Shown here piece by piece: positions 1 through 11,489 of a stretch of DNA of 64,000 bases. Numbering within the stretch: the first letter of the stretch is position 1; each line of letters starts with the position of its first letter. Source of the DNA: Schistocerca nitens (taxonomy: Eukaryota > Arthropoda > Insecta > Orthoptera > Acrididae); assembly GCF_023898315.1 (NCBI RefSeq), contig NC_064616.1, positions 546,831,602 to 546,895,601 on the forward strand, given 5' to 3'. A model generated the notes under the pieces. It saw only the letters and a list, made by a program, of their open reading frames with translations, was not told the origin of the DNA and searched no databases. The translations under genes were made by a program, and so were the position numbers.

Positions 1-138
1 TCAGGATAGGTTGCTGTCATTTCAAGGAGACACCTCATCAGATATGGATGAAATGAAACAGTGGTACATTTGCGTCAATAACACTTGACGTGACACCTAT
101 GGTAGGCTGTTCAGAAGTAAAAATCTTATGAACACATA

Positions 139-195
139 CACTGACAGAAAAAAATCACAACACCAAGAAAGAGTTGTGCAACGTAGACGGAAGTT
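139..195. mobile_element. Terminal inverted-repeat-like end of a Tc1/MITE element
   Basis: Directly after a TA dinucleotide (137-138) the sequence starts CACTGACAGAAAAAAATCAC, the look of a Tc1-type transposon terminus. No matching inverted copy is seen nearby. It runs straight into the C-terminal transposase fragment that follows, whose far end (near 503) has a different terminal sequence, so two different families seem to be joined here or the element is rearranged. Assignment rests on the shape of the terminus only. Confidence 0.4.
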
Positions 196-204
196 TACTT
201 TACA

Positions 205-503
205 CCGTAACAAAGAATATTCTGGACATTTAAAGCGAATTATTTGGTTACCCAGATCGCCCGACATGAATTCCATCGAACATTTATGGGATATAATCGA
301 GAGGTCACTTCGTGCACAAATTCTGGCACAAGAAATACTTCGGGAATTATGGGATGCTATACAGGCAGCATGGCTCAGTATTCATGGAGGGAAGTTCCAG
401 TGACACGTTGAGTCCATGCCACATCCAGCTGCTGCACTATGTCGGGCAAAAGGAGATCTGACACGACATTAGGAGGTATTCCATGGCTTTCGTCACATCT
501 GCG
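205..503 (+). pseudogene. Tc1-like transposase, C-terminal fragment
   Basis: The frame opened at 128 carries WLPRSPDMNSIEHLWD, the third catalytic block (WPxxSPDLNPIEnLWD) of Tc1/mariner DDE transposases, which contains the catalytic Glu. It continues through LRELWDAIQAAWLSI and stops at 403. The two upstream catalytic Asp blocks and the DNA-binding domain are absent. The DNA after the stop, to about 503, has the feel of the element's 3' non-coding tail and ends at a TA (504-505). The fragment cannot make an active enzyme. An alternative is that it is one end of an internally deleted non-autonomous derivative. Confidence 0.7.
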
Positions 504-505
504 TA

Positions 506-1433
506 CATTTTGTATATTGATTCATTTATTGACCATTACTCAGGACTTGTCCTATATTGCAGGGGGAAGTTTTATAAATGTCCATGTCCACAACATGCAC
601 TGGCTGACTATCTCTAGCAGGCTAATTTTAAAATTTGGCGGTGCAAAGTTTATGTCAATAACGGTTATCCGCCCAGCACTCCATTTCGACAGTCCGATGC
701 AGCAGTCAGTATTTCCGATAAAGCGAGCCCGGAAGCAGTGGCTGCTAACCGTTCTTTCACAGTGTCCTTGTGTGCGCTTGCTTACATAATAGTTTATATA
801 ACTCGCGTGAAGTTGAGGTGTGACTTCATCACGGATGTGAAAACTATTGCCTACAGGCTTGAATAAATTGAGCGAGGAATCGCAGTTTATCCATTTAGGT
901 AGTAGACTTGTTTATGTCAGCACTTGCTAGCATCGCTTAGAGGGGAGTCCATTTAGGTAGTAGACTTGTTTATGTCAGCACTTGCTAGCATCGCTTAGAG
1001 GAGAGTCATTAACTGTTCAAACTGTAAAACTTAAAATGAAGCACTTCTACATGAAATTCTTAGTATTACGTTCTTACATTTCCTAATTTCAGTAAACAGA
1101 TGTTTTAAAAATTGTGCCCACCGATCGTAATCATTCAAAACACAGAGTGCCACCAAATACATTTACATTTTATTTACTTGTTTCATAGGACGCAAGAACC
1201 TTCGTCCTCAACGATCACATACATTTATGTGTTTGACAGTTTGGCGTGAACCGTACAGACACATGCACTCTCACAGACGTATTATATTTACTCAACGTAT
1301 ACAATATAACTGTTTACTTTCAAAGATATTGGGTAGGTATAATTGAACTGAGAGTATTCAGAGTGCTGTAGTGCTTCATCTATACTTCGCAGTTCACAAA
1401 CATTGTGGGTATGCTCATTAATCGGTGCTCACA
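506..1433. other. Unassigned AT-rich sequence
   Basis: Apart from the 58-bp tandem duplication listed separately, I recognise nothing here on either strand. The one frame over 100 codons (439-789) overlaps the Tc1 tail and has no recognisable motif. Confidence 0.4.
891..1006. repeat. 58-bp direct tandem duplication
   Basis: A 58-bp unit starting CCATTTAGGTAGTAGACTTG occurs at 891-948 and again at 949-1006. The two copies differ at one base near their ends (AGGGGAGT against AGGAGAGT). The near identity implies a recent local duplication. No coding or RNA role is visible. Confidence 0.95.
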
Positions 1434-1435
1434 TA

Positions 1436-2720
1436 CACACATCAACAAAAGTTTTGCATCACCTCGGTTTCGAGAGTTCCGGAAAGTGTACAGAAAATTG
1501 GAATAGAAGATTAACATAAACATAATTTCCGACCTTTTTATAGCTCATGAAAACCACAAATTGCATGTTGTACCACCATACAACGAGACCATCAGAGGTG
1601 GTGGTCCAGATTGCTGTACACACCGGTACATCTCATACCCAGTAACACGTCCTCTTGCATCAATGCGTGCCTGCATTCGTCGTGGCATACTATCAACAAG
1701 TGCCACTCCTCAACGGCGATTCGGCGTAGATCCCTCAGAGTGGTTGGTGGGTCACGCCATCCATAAACAGCCGTATTCAATCTATCCCTGGCATGTTCAA
1801 TAGGGTTCATGTCTGGAAAACATGCTGGCCTCTCTAGTCAAGCGATGTCGTTATCCTGAAGAAAGTCATTCACAACATGCGCACGATGGGGCCACCAATT
1901 TCGACCAAGAAGACAAATGCCTCGGCAATATGCTACCTATATGGTTGCACTATCGATGGATGGCATTCACATATCATACAGCCGTTACGGCGACTTCCAT
2001 GACCACCAGCGGCGTGCATCGGTCCCACATAATGCCACCCCCAAACAGCAGGGAACCTCCACATTGATGCACTCTCAGGATAGTGTGTATAAGGCGTTCA
2101 GCCTGATGGATTGACTCCAAATACGTCTCCGACGATTTTCTGCTTGAAGGCATATGCAACACCCATCGGTAAAGAGAACGTGATGCCAATCCCGAGCGGT
2201 CGATTCAGCATGTTGTTGGGCCCATCTGTACCGCTTTTCGTGGTGTCGTAGTTGCAAAGATGGACCTCGCCATGGACGTCGGGAGTAAAGTTGATCACAA
2301 TGCAGCCTGTTGCGCACAGTCTCAGTCATAACACGATGTCGTGTGGCTGCACGAAAAGCATTATTTTTCATGGTAGCGTTGCTGTCAGGGTTCCTCCGAG
2401 CCATAATCCATAGGCAGCGGCCATCCACTGCAGTAGTAGCCCTTGGGCGGCCTGAGCGAGGAATGTAATCGACAGTTTCTGCCTCTCGGTATCTCCTCCA
2501 TGTCCCAGCAACATCGCTTTCGTTCACTCCGGGACTCCTGGGCACTTCCCTTGCTGAGTGCCTTTCCTGGCACAAAGTAAGAATTCGGACGCGATCGAAC
2601 CGCGGTATTAACCGTCTAGGCATGGTTGAACTAGAGACAACAGGAGCTGTTTACCTCCTTCCTGCTGGAATGATTGTAACTGATCGGCTGTCGGACCCCC
2701 ACCGTCTAATAGGCGCTGCC
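1436..2720 (-). mobile_element. Tc1-like element (second family), truncated
   Basis: A terminus reading CACACATCAACAAAAGTTTTG follows a TA at 1434-1435, and transposase-coding sequence on the minus strand fills the rest. Similarity to a Tc1 element ends abruptly near 2720, where a LINE fragment begins, so the transposase-5' terminus is missing. The terminus and coding content are unrelated to the three 1,422-bp Tc1 copies elsewhere in the window, so this is a different family. Confidence 0.75.
1592..2623 (-). pseudogene. Tc1-like transposase pseudogene
   Basis: Read on the minus strand, the frame from 2623 starts MPRRLIPRFDRVRILTLCQE, the N-terminal helix-turn-helix region of a Tc1 transposase, and reaches HHVLFTDGCCICLQ, the first catalytic Asp block. 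The C-terminal part lies in other frames: 1974-2189 overlaps the middle, and 1592-1810 has MNPIEHARDRLNTAVYG, the block with the catalytic Glu. Two or more frameshifts and short deletions break the gene, and the second Asp block is not readable in a continuous frame. A functional protein is excluded. Family membership is well supported by domain order. Confidence 0.8.
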
Positions 2721-2721
2721 T

Positions 2722-3055
2722 GAGCACCACCAGCTGGGGTGCATAACGCTCTACGCTGCTGCAGCTCTACGGAGCCCTTGTTCAATCCCGCCTTCACTAT
2801 GGAAGTCTGGCTTATGTTGCGGCATTTACTCGACCCAGTGCAGCACTTGGGCGTTCGCCTAGCGACAGAAGCTTTTAGGACGAGTCCTGTGACTACCGTC
2901 CTGCTGGAGGCCGGAGTCTTTTCATTGCAGGATAGTTGTGCACAACTGCTGGCCAGTTACATTGCACACGTTCGTAATTCTCCTGCGCACTGGAATTGCC
3001 GTATCCATTTCCCACCTATGGCCGCTCGTCTCCTGCATTGGCGGCCCAGGTAAGG
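2722..3055 (+). pseudogene. Non-LTR retrotransposon RT C-terminal fragment
   Basis: The frame 2739-3053 contains LDPVQHLGVRLATEAFRTSP, a conserved stretch just downstream of the reverse transcriptase in jockey/I/R1-type LINEs. About 30 codons upstream the matching residues (LVQSRLHYGSLAYVAAF) are in another frame, so a frameshift lies near 2825. Neither the catalytic YxDD block nor an endonuclease is present. It abuts the truncated Tc1 at about 2720, and the opposite strand just beyond 3055 starts an unrelated LTR-element relic, so both ends are truncations. Confidence 0.65.
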
Positions 3056-3089
3056 GCTTCCAATTGCAGTTTATGTCCAACCCCTCCTT

Positions 3090-6060
3090 CCAAAGCTGGA
3101 ATCCTTGCTTTTACCACACTACACACATTACTACTTGAATCTAGAGGTGCATCTACCATTTTATTGCCAACTTTTATTCAATTATTTTCTGTACATTTCT
3201 TTCTAAATATTTCTCCCTTAATAAATCATTTTCTACACCTCGTCCCTTCCCTTCCCATTCTAGCGTACACATATCCATTTCTATCAATCCCTCAGTCTCA
3301 TGTTCATTCCAAAATAATTCATTAAATACTTCCACGGCCCGAAATCCATTCCTTCCCTTTTCTAAACCTCTAGCAATTTTAAACTTGTCTCGTTTCCACA
3401 TATGCGGCGGTAACGACCGTAATTTCCTACGGTACCAACGCACATCAGTCACACTAAAATCACACTCCTCCTTCATATACCAATTCGTACCAACTTCATT
3501 ACACAAACTACCCTCATCCACACTATTTACTTCAGCCCTCTCTAAATTTTCTGTTAGTTCTTCCACACCTTTCGCCGATTCACTGCCCACAGCAATCACA
3601 ACTTTACTGTTTCTCCGCTCCAAAATATCGACACTTGCAGCTTCAACGAAATTACAATCAATTCACTGTTAAACACTTTATCTTACTAAAATAATACATC
3701 GATGCCTAAGCCATCATCACCGTAAATATTCATCCCAGCAACCTTATCCGCTGATACACTATTTAAATCACTAAAAAAATTCACATCAGAAACCTTACTT
3801 TCCTCCGTTGACAAATTAACTTTACATGAATCGTACACAACTTTATCCTCTGCCGCTATATTGCACAGATTGCTGCTACCTTGTCGTACAATGTCGGGAG
3901 TTCCAGACTTGTTACATACCGCTGTGATCGGACAAAAATCAGCAAACACTGCCATTTTTACACACTTTTCATCCAGATTAACCCTCTATCCTACTTTACA
4001 TACATTCCCCCGTTCACACTTTGACAAACGTCTTAGATCCACACATTCATCAATAAGTTTCGTTTCTCCTTTATTCGTGACTACTAACGCGTAAATTCCT
4101 TCCTCCGAAGTACCAATACAAGTAGCTTTTACATAATTACATAAATTACCATTACTCTGTTCCTTTAAACAGAAATCATCTACCTCCGCCGATACATTTT
4201 TCACTTCAACTGCTGGCGTGGCCAATGGTAAGCCTCTCTTAGTAATATGAATACTTTCCGCCAGAACACAATCACCCTCTATTGCAGCTGGCGAGACCAT
4301 AGCTACGCCACCTTCACTAACATCGACGCTTTTCATCGATTCACAAGTACTTTCTACTACGACACCTTCCTTACTGCAATTGCTACTATTTGCTAATAAT
4401 TCTTCAGAACTTTCCACACAATTTGCTTTCACAAAATTCATCTCCTTTTTTACTTCTTTTTGAACCACTGAATCTTTCCATTCATCACTATTCACACACA
4501 CATTCATTACAAATCCATAGCTTACATCATTCCCCGCAAATTTATTGCCATTACTTTTATTTAAATCTCTCACAAATCTATGCTTCCATCGTTAGCGCCC
4601 GCTTTTGTTGGAAGAGCCACCTATATAGCCTTCCTCTTTAACATACTACATATTACATATTTGTTACCTTTTTCCAAACCTATCACCATTTCTACCGTTA
4701 CCATTATCTCCAGTCCTTTTCGTCGCCTGATCAGATCACCATGCCCTGACCTGAGATATGGCGAACATCAGTTTCACGACCGGTTGTTAAGAGATTGCAC
4801 TTCGCGCGAATTTCCCCCGTCAAAACTGCGTTCTTTAATTGGGTTCCGTTCACGGAAGTTATCACTCGCGTTCGTTTTCCGGCCATTCTGCTCATTCCAA
4901 CTACTATCTCCATGAGAATTCCTTTTATTTCTCTCACGCATATTATTTTCGTGATGATTATTTGGATTCCCATTTTGATAACTGCCACACGATTTGCTAT
5001 CAGGTTTGAACCTCATAGCCCTCTCAAATTTTTCTACAAATTCTAGAAATTCGTCTATGGAATCACATGGACTATGGACAAGATCTAACTGCAAATTTTC
5101 GGGTAATCATCTTTTTAACGTGGTGATTTCCGTTAAAACCCCCAACGGAGGATTCACATGCATAAGCTTGCCCAGTTCGCACTTGCAAAAATCTATCATC
5201 GTCCCATTACCGTACCTGTAACTCGGCCTGTTTAAAAATTCATTTGGGGTCCTCGTGTGTTTTGCGTTGCTCCAAAATTTATTCAAAAAACACTTTTCGA
5301 ACTCTTATTACCATTCGCAAAAACTACATTTAACATTTGCCCAAGATTGTGAGTCTCCCTCCAAATGCCATTTAACGTATTTTATTTTCGCTTCGTCCAA
5401 CATGCCGTTATAAAGGCGTCCCTACACGCAGCCAAGAAATTTATTGGGTGATATTTTCATCATCTGTGTATCATTTCACAGATCTGGTATTTGCCCAAGG
5501 GATATTTACAACCGGCGTGGTCTGTTGGGAGGCTAACGAATTCAAATCACTTTTTATCTGTTGTATTTGTTTTTTAAATTCATATTCACTAGTGATAATG
5601 GACTTTATTTTAACTTTAATTCTGCCCACTTCTTACTCCCCCTCACCTACACGATCGGCAATGTCACTAATTGCTAAATTTACATCGCTTTTATGAGCAT
5701 CTTGTGCTTTTATGCAGTCGCTTACCCTGCCCCCATGTTCCGTCTGTATCTTATCCAATTTTTCATCAAGATCTTTTTCCACTGATTAAATTTTAGATTT
5801 TACTATTACAACTTCATCTGTAATTTTCTCTGTATGCACTCGGACACATTTTAACTTATCATCAATTGCTTTTTCAAGGTTACCCATAATTTCTTCAACT
5901 TCCTCTTTCATAGCGGAACCTATACATTGTACGCATATAAGTCCAAATTGTATCAATAACTGTTCGAATTCTACTGATATTAGTAGCCATTGTATTCATA
6001 TTATTTCCCAATCCCTGAACTGTTTCCAATAAAGTGTTCTCTATAACTTGTGTCCAGTTT
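3090..6060 (-). pseudogene. LTR-retrotransposon gag with coiled coil, plus protease relic
   Basis: Reading the minus strand from about 6060: a heptad-like segment (ETVQGLGNNMNTMATNISRI), then a Lys/Glu-rich coiled coil starting MKEEVEEIMGNLEKAIDDKL near 5915, then capsid-like pieces with IDEFLEFVEKFERAMRFKP (about 5050). An Asn/Arg-rich tail (4774-4990) follows that resembles a nucleocapsid. Two further open stretches, 3986-4573 and 3174-3623, have no motif I recognise. At 3090-3165 another frame reads KMVDAPLDSSSNVC, which resembles a retropepsin active site with D-S-S in place of D-S/T-G. Many stops and frameshifts are present. RT and integrase are missing because the relic is cut off at about 3060. 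Gypsy-like is the best guess for its group. Confidence 0.55.
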
Positions 6061-6390
6061 TATTGGTTGCAGTGATTCAGATGAAAAAATGTAACCAAGA
6101 CAAATACTACCGAAGGTGTGAGGGAAAGGCTATTGATAACTCTGAATTTAATTTTCTTAAATTCCACATCTCAATTCAATGTTGCTTTTAACTCTCTTCA
6201 CAACACGAGTTTCATGGAGACAGCACTACTATTATTAATCCAAGCTAACAGTTCGTCTCTTGTATTTAATTTACTTCTGCTTTCAACCAGTCTCACAGCC
6301 ACAAATCGAAAGGGGTAACTTCAAAGAGCCTTGGTGGTCAAGGTGTGACACCATTTTTGCTGGATCATTTTCCAATGAATATTTGGTCTA
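6061..6390. other. Possible leader or LTR of the gag relic; otherwise unassigned
   Basis: This lies directly upstream (minus-strand sense) of the coiled-coil gag relic and could hold its leader or LTR. I could not find a paired LTR or a primer-binding site, so nothing firm can be said. Confidence 0.2.
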
Positions 6391-6719
6391 GTCGTGGCGT
6401 ATTAAAGTTAATCAAAAAGTTTACTTCGCTAATCTTTAATCCGTTACCAAAAAAGTTACTTTCGTTAACCGTTAAAGCGTTACTTGACAGCAGGTTTAAC
6501 GGAAGTTAATCATCAATCATTACCGCTTAATAGTAAACTTTACGTTGTGGATATAGTGAAATAACAAGTAAATCACACTCATTACTGCTGGTTAAATAAA
6601 AATGTTTGGGTTGAAGAGGTTTGGGTATGACATCGAATATATATAAAAAAGTTCAATCATTTAATCGTTTTGGTTTATAATTATTTAGCTACCAATGTTA
6701 AATCACGGGGAATCAAAAT

Positions 6720-7430
6720 ACAGGAAAATCAGATAGTATCTTACGTAAGTTGCATTTCCTCTTTAGAAACATCAATACGTTAAACTTTTCAACAATTAAC
6801 GACGCACACTTTGGAGACAAAACGTCTTTGATCACAGAAAAAATTTAAAAATTGTTTGACTGCAGTACTTGATTGTATAGGGGTATTATATTTAACTAAT
6901 AAATGTACTAGAACCTCGTTGCCAATTAATACTGCATCGTTTATTGAGTCTGTTGATTTTATGTCCAGCTACAGTTTGACTAGGCTCTGGGCTTTGCTTT
7001 TACCAGATGTTCTACTACTTAGCCTCTCATTAGATTGCGTTAGAGACATGAAAAGAAATCTCTTTCTTCGTCTTCGTTGTTGCTACTTCCGCAACTGCCA
7101 CTTTAAGTGTCTCTGTTGTTTGAATTTTGGCAGCTTTGTGTCTCAAAGCCTCTTCTATAACTTTTTCCCATTTGTTTCTTTAATATTTCCACTCGATTGC
7201 TGTTGAACGCTTCCTGCCGTATCAAATGGAACTTTGGATTAAAACCCGCAGTCAGTTGGCGCTTCTCATCGTCTCTAATAGGTCCACAGCCTTTATCTTT
7301 GCCACTTAATAGGACACTGGCTAAATACGTGCACTTCTCCAGACTCATATCCTTCATATTCCTCAATTCAAATTCAGATGCAGCATTTGTTGCCAGAAAC
7401 GGCTCGAAATGTGCTTAAACGTCTTCTTCA
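6720..7430 (-). pseudogene. hAT transposase C-terminus (dimerisation domain)
   Basis: On the minus strand the frame 7366-7103 has TAGFNPKFHLIRQEAF. It is followed in neighbouring frames by an acidic stretch NEDEERDFFSCL (near 7060), then LLVKYNTPIQSSTAVKQFLN (near 6880), then EKFNVLMFLKRK (near 6770). The YNTPIPSSAxVERxFS and FxxLMFLK blocks are the hallmark of the hAT C-terminal dimerisation domain found in BED-finger hAT transposases. At least three frameshifts and stops separate these blocks, and the usual VERLFS is altered to VKQFLN. The gene is dead. Its N-terminal part lies 3.5 kb upstream beyond Tc1 copy A. Confidence 0.75.
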
Positions 7431-8395
7431 ATTTAATCAAAGGCGCCAGTGACCTGGCCATAACGTACATACATGTTTAGTAGTAATATTATTTTGTATA
7501 AGTCATAAATCGTAAGTATATCTATATTTGTTTAGTCAAATTTACCTTCACATACTTCATTACTGTCACATTCTGATCATTGAAAGACTGAACCTTCATA
7601 AGAGTCATAACCCTATGAGAAGCGGAACTTTATTTCTAATATTGAATTGAAAACAATAGCAATGTCGCAAGTAAAGCGTCATCTTGTTGTACTTGGATGT
7701 ACCCCTCAGCAGTATATTTTAGTGTGAGTGGCATATGCTACCACCATGCTACTCGACTGTTGATTTAATAGAGCAAATGCTTCGACCGTAGCATTACTAA
7801 AGCTAATTTTAAAACAGTTATTAATAGGGCAGCATCTTCATTATTGCTTATGATAAAGATACCTGTAGAGCTAGCACACCCAATCTGAATTGGTAAGGTA
7901 CTGAAGTTTTCTAGCAACTATAATAAATTTCAGCCTCCATTTTACAGTTGCTGAGTCTGCTGGACCATGCTAAAAATATTCAAATTTTATAGTAATATTC
8001 TCATGGCCATCATTGAGTTACAACGGCACGTATACAATGGCGGTTTTCTAATGAAATAAATTCTAACTCATTATCTTGAGAGGACTGATTTAAAAGGATG
8101 AAACAGCAGCATCAGATTCTGAGTCCATATCATGTGTGGTACGGTAATGTGTCTGTCTCCATATCAAATTGCACAAATGCCTTCACCAAGTGACTGCCAA
8201 CGTCGGTTGTAGTTTTATGGGAAAAAGATTCAACTGAATTTTATGTTTAATAAAAATAGAGAGAAAAGCAATAAACTGAGTCTCTTTTAAATTTTCCAAT
8301 GACATAAACATACCTAAAAATAAAGTTCATATACGATTCACTATCAACACTTGCTTTGCACTATACAGTAAGAAAGTGATCATGTATATAACATA

Positions 8396-9817
8396 CACTC
8401 CTGGAAATTGAAATAAGAACACCGTGAATTCATTGTCCCAGGAAGGGGAAACTTTATTGACACATTCCTGGGGTCAGATACATCACATGATCACACTGAC
8501 AGAACCACAGGCACATAGACACAGGCAACAGAGCATGCACAATGTCGGCACTAGTACAGTGTATATCCACCTTTCGCAGCAATGCAGGGTGCTATTCTCC
8601 CATGGAGACGATCGTAGAGATGCTGGATGTAGTCCTGTGGAACGGCTTGCCATGCCATTTGCACCTGGCGCCTCAGTTGGACCAGCGTTCGTGCTGGACG
8701 TGCAGACCGCGTGAGACGACGCTTCATCCAGTCCCAAACATGCTCAATGGGGGACAGATCCGGAGATCTTGCTGGCCAGGGTAGTTGACTTACACCTTCT
8801 AGAGCACGTTGGGTGGCACGGGATACATGCGGACGTGCATTGTCCGGTTGGAACAGCAAGTTCCCTTGCCGGTCTAGGAATGGTAGAACGATGGGTTCGA
8901 TGACGGTTTGGATGTACCGTGCACTATTCAGTGTCCCCTCGACGATCACCAGTGGTGTACGGCCAGTGTAGGAGATCGCTCCCCACACCATGATGCCGGG
9001 TGTTGGCCCTGTGTGCCTCGGTCGTATGCAGTCCTGATTGTGGCGCTCACCTGCACGGCGCCAAACACGCACACGACCATCATTGGCACCAAGGCAGAAG
9101 CGACTCTCATCGCTGAAGACGACACGTCTCCATTCGTCCCTCCATTCACGCCTGTCGCGACACCACTGGAGGCGGGCTGCACGATGTTGGGGCGTGAGCG
9201 GAAGACGGCCTAACGGTGTGCGGGACCGTAGCCCAGCTTCATGGAGACGGTTGCGAATGGTCCTCGCCGATACCCCAGGAGCAACAGTGTCCCTAATTTG
9301 CTGGGAAGTGGCGGTGCGGTCCCCTACGGCACTGCGTAGGATCCTACGGTCTTGGCGTGCATCCGTGCGTCGCTGCGGTCCGGTCCCAGGTCGACGGGCA
9401 CGTGCACCTTCCGCCGACCACTGGCGACAACATCGATGTACTGTGGAGACCTCACGCCCCACGTGTTGAGCAATTCGGCGGTACGTCCACCCGGCCTCCC
9501 GCATGCCCACTATACGCCCTCGCTCAAAGTCCGTCAACTGCACATACGGTTCACGTCCACGCCGTCGCGGCATGCTACCAGTGTTAAAGACTGCGATGGA
9601 GCTCCGTATGGCACGGCAAACTGGCTGACACTGACGGCGGCGGTGCACAAATGCTGCGCAGCTAGCGCCATTCGACGGCCAACACCGCGGTTCCTGGTGT
9701 GTCCGCTGTGCCGTGCGTGTGATCATTGCTTGTACAGCCCTCTCGCGGTGTCCGGAGCAAGTATGGTCGGTCTGACACACCGGTGTCAATGTGTTCTTTT
9801 TTCCACTTCCAGGAGTG
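8396..9817 (-). mobile_element. Tc1-like element, intact copy A (1,422 bp)
   Basis: The element begins CACTCCTGGAAATTGAAATA and ends in the inverted form (TTCCACTTCCAGGAGTG), flanked by TA at 8394-8395 and 9818-9819, the target duplication of Tc1/mariner elements. Its length, 1,422 bp, is the same as copies B and C. It encodes one transposase on the minus strand and sits inside the decayed hAT element, so it arrived later. Confidence 0.95.
8551..9573 (-). CDS. Tc1-like transposase (copy A), 340 aa, apparently complete
   Basis: A DDE transposase that would cut and paste its own element in the nucleus. I start at the Met in MPRRRGREPYVQLTDFERGR because all three copies share it and because the frame upstream of it (to 9861) runs through the terminal repeat into flanking DNA. 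Domains: paired helix-turn-helix DNA-binding region, about residues 10-120, with an Arg-rich linker; catalytic D155 in VVFSDESRF, D244 in DNARPH and E277 in SPDLSPIEHVWD. D244 and E277 are 32 residues apart. Compared with the other copies it has five private changes, including FQPDNA for FQQDNA next to the second Asp and GRIAPC for GRIAAC. The frame is open throughout; whether the Pro change matters is unknown. Confidence 0.9.
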   Translation of the reverse strand: MPRRRGREPYVQLTDFERGRIVGMREAGWTYRRIAQHVGREVSTVHRCCRQWSAEGARARRPGTGPQRRTDARQDRRILRSAVGDRTATSQQIRDTVAPGVSARTIRNRLHEAGLRSRTPLGRLPLTPQHRAARLQWCRDRREWRDEWRRVVFSDESRFCLGANDGRVRVWRRAGERHNQDCIRPRHTGPTPGIMVWGAISYTGRTPLVIVEGTLNSARYIQTVIEPIVLPFLDRQGNLLFQPDNARPHVSRATQRALEGVSQLPWPARSPDLSPIEHVWDWMKRRLTRSARPARTLVQLRRQVQMAWQAVPQDYIQHLYDRLHGRIAPCIAAKGGYTLY

Positions 9818-10864
9818 TATTTTAGTAAACTAATGGGAAACTGTATTATTTCCACAAACATAATTCATGTTTATTAACTTTGTTGGAAATGTCGGAACAA
9901 ATTAGTCTTATAAAACAGAAAACTGGAATAACTCGATTTTTATATATATTACTACAGTAATTTACATTCTTTTTTAATGAAGTAAATGGAAGTATTTATC
10001 TTCTTAACTATCCTGGTTATTCTTTTTAACTCATAATGGATATTGCCTGCACTAGTACATCGTGTGAATAGCAAGCTTTTAATTGTATGCGTGACTGCAC
10101 TGTATGCAATCTGGCTTTTGTTTTAGGACCTAACCAGTGAATAGTAATGCCCAAATAACATTTTTTGTGAACTGATCAGCAGTCAGCAGTAGCCAATCTT
10201 ACCAAGTAAAGTGAAATAATTTAAGATTCATGAAACGACTATGGGATCATGAGTCCCGTAAAGAAGTCGAGACGAAGGGATAAATTAGATATTACACCTA
10301 CAATTCATGCAACTATAATAGCGAAATAAAAAATTATTTGATTTAACATCTTCAGTATATTTACATAATAATCATAACATCTATAGTGTTGAAGTGATGT
10401 ATGTTTATTAGGTTTAAAAGACCCTGTGCGAGATACTCTACATCACTGATCATAAAAATTAATGCGAGGATAACATTTTTAAGGCAATGACTCATACTCA
10501 TCAAATACTCATAGGTAGGTTAGTTTGAATTTCAATTAAAAGTTTCTCGTTACTTAATAAGATGTTGCTTTAATCAAATATGCTCATGAACGTTGCATCT
10601 TCCTAATGTTCTTCTGGAAAATGATTTTTTAGTGGGATTTAAAGTTCTTAGCAGCTTTTTAAACAACTTCGATTCAACGATATATAAAGGAGTAATGACT
10701 GTAACAAAAAACGTTTATTGTGAATTAGTTTACACTATCTTGAACACACCGTTACCCATTGCTGGGATGCCAAAAAACTTTAATGCTTTGCTGCCGTATT
10801 ATGTAAACCGGATTACTGCTAATGGGTCTCCTGCCGATATCTGAAAGCCCAGGAATTATTTACT

Positions 10865-11045
10865 TTTTTCGTCTTCTTCGACTGGATAATACCTTCAGTG
10901 TTTCTTCAAACTGTAGTTACCACGATTCATCGGCTCTCTTTATGCCTTGTTTCCAATTTGCTAAGGCTCGAGTGTGACCCCTAACTCTTGAATTTTTAGG
11001 CAAGCACAGTTTACAATCTAAAAGTATTTGTTCACCCTACCTGGT
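10865..11045 (-). pseudogene. hAT transposase N-terminus with BED-finger relic
   Basis: Minus-strand translation near 11040-10870 gives LDCKLCLPKNSRVRG, then ALANWKQGIKRADESW, then LQFEETLKVLSSRRRRKK. The C-x2-C followed by SNLxxHIxRxH and a basic segment is the BED zinc-finger pattern of hAT N-termini. Here the two zinc-binding His positions read Gln and Ala/Asp, so the finger is broken. It is oriented like the hAT C-terminus at 6720-7430 and is most likely the other end of the same gene. Confidence 0.5.
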
Positions 11046-11489
11046 TGCAAAACTGACGTAATGACTTAAACTCGGGCATGGATTTTCATCAGTTTTAGAG
11101 CTAGAAATCGATTCCAAGATTTTGTTTCAAACACTCAGTCCACTAACAAAAAGTAGTACTTAACGCGAACTCAGTAAACGAAAAACAATCAGCCAACAGG
11201 TAATTACTCTCACTGGTACTCGATTCTTTACATCAAACATCCACAGCTCTGCATAGCCACACACCTATATAAATCACACTTGTGAGAATACTATTTCCAC
11301 GAGCGGCGCGTGGTAATTTTTGTTATAAATAGTAGATACTAATTATCAATTAACGGACTCAGAGAAACTTAACAGAGGTTAAAAAGTCGGATAACGTTCT
11401 TTAAGATTAACTTAAAAGTTAATCCGTTACTCGATAAGCTAATTTCGTTAATTTACGGTTGAGGGATTAATGGTCTTGTGCTCAGCTAT

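Larger units (their letters stand above)
6390..11480 (-). mobile_element. Decayed hAT element with BED finger, interrupted by Tc1 copy A
   Basis: Both ends are rich in GTTAA/TTAACG motifs: 6408-6488 has several (for example TTTCGTTAACCGTTAAAGCG), and 11377-11455 has the same motif in both orientations. Such subterminal repeats are typical of hAT elements. Between them, on the minus strand, lie a BED-finger-like N-terminus (about 10865-11045) and a hAT C-terminus (about 6720-7430), in the expected order. An intact Tc1 at 8396-9817 splits the element. The remaining interior (7430-8393 and 9820-10865) is AT-rich with no readable domain. Exact termini and an 8-bp target duplication could not be fixed. 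Confidence 0.6.

Noticed and set aside
9038..9825. Open frames of 101-157 aa on the plus strand inside Tc1 copy A (and equivalents in copies B and C)
   Set aside because: They are shadows of the GC-rich transposase; the minus frame has the catalytic motifs.
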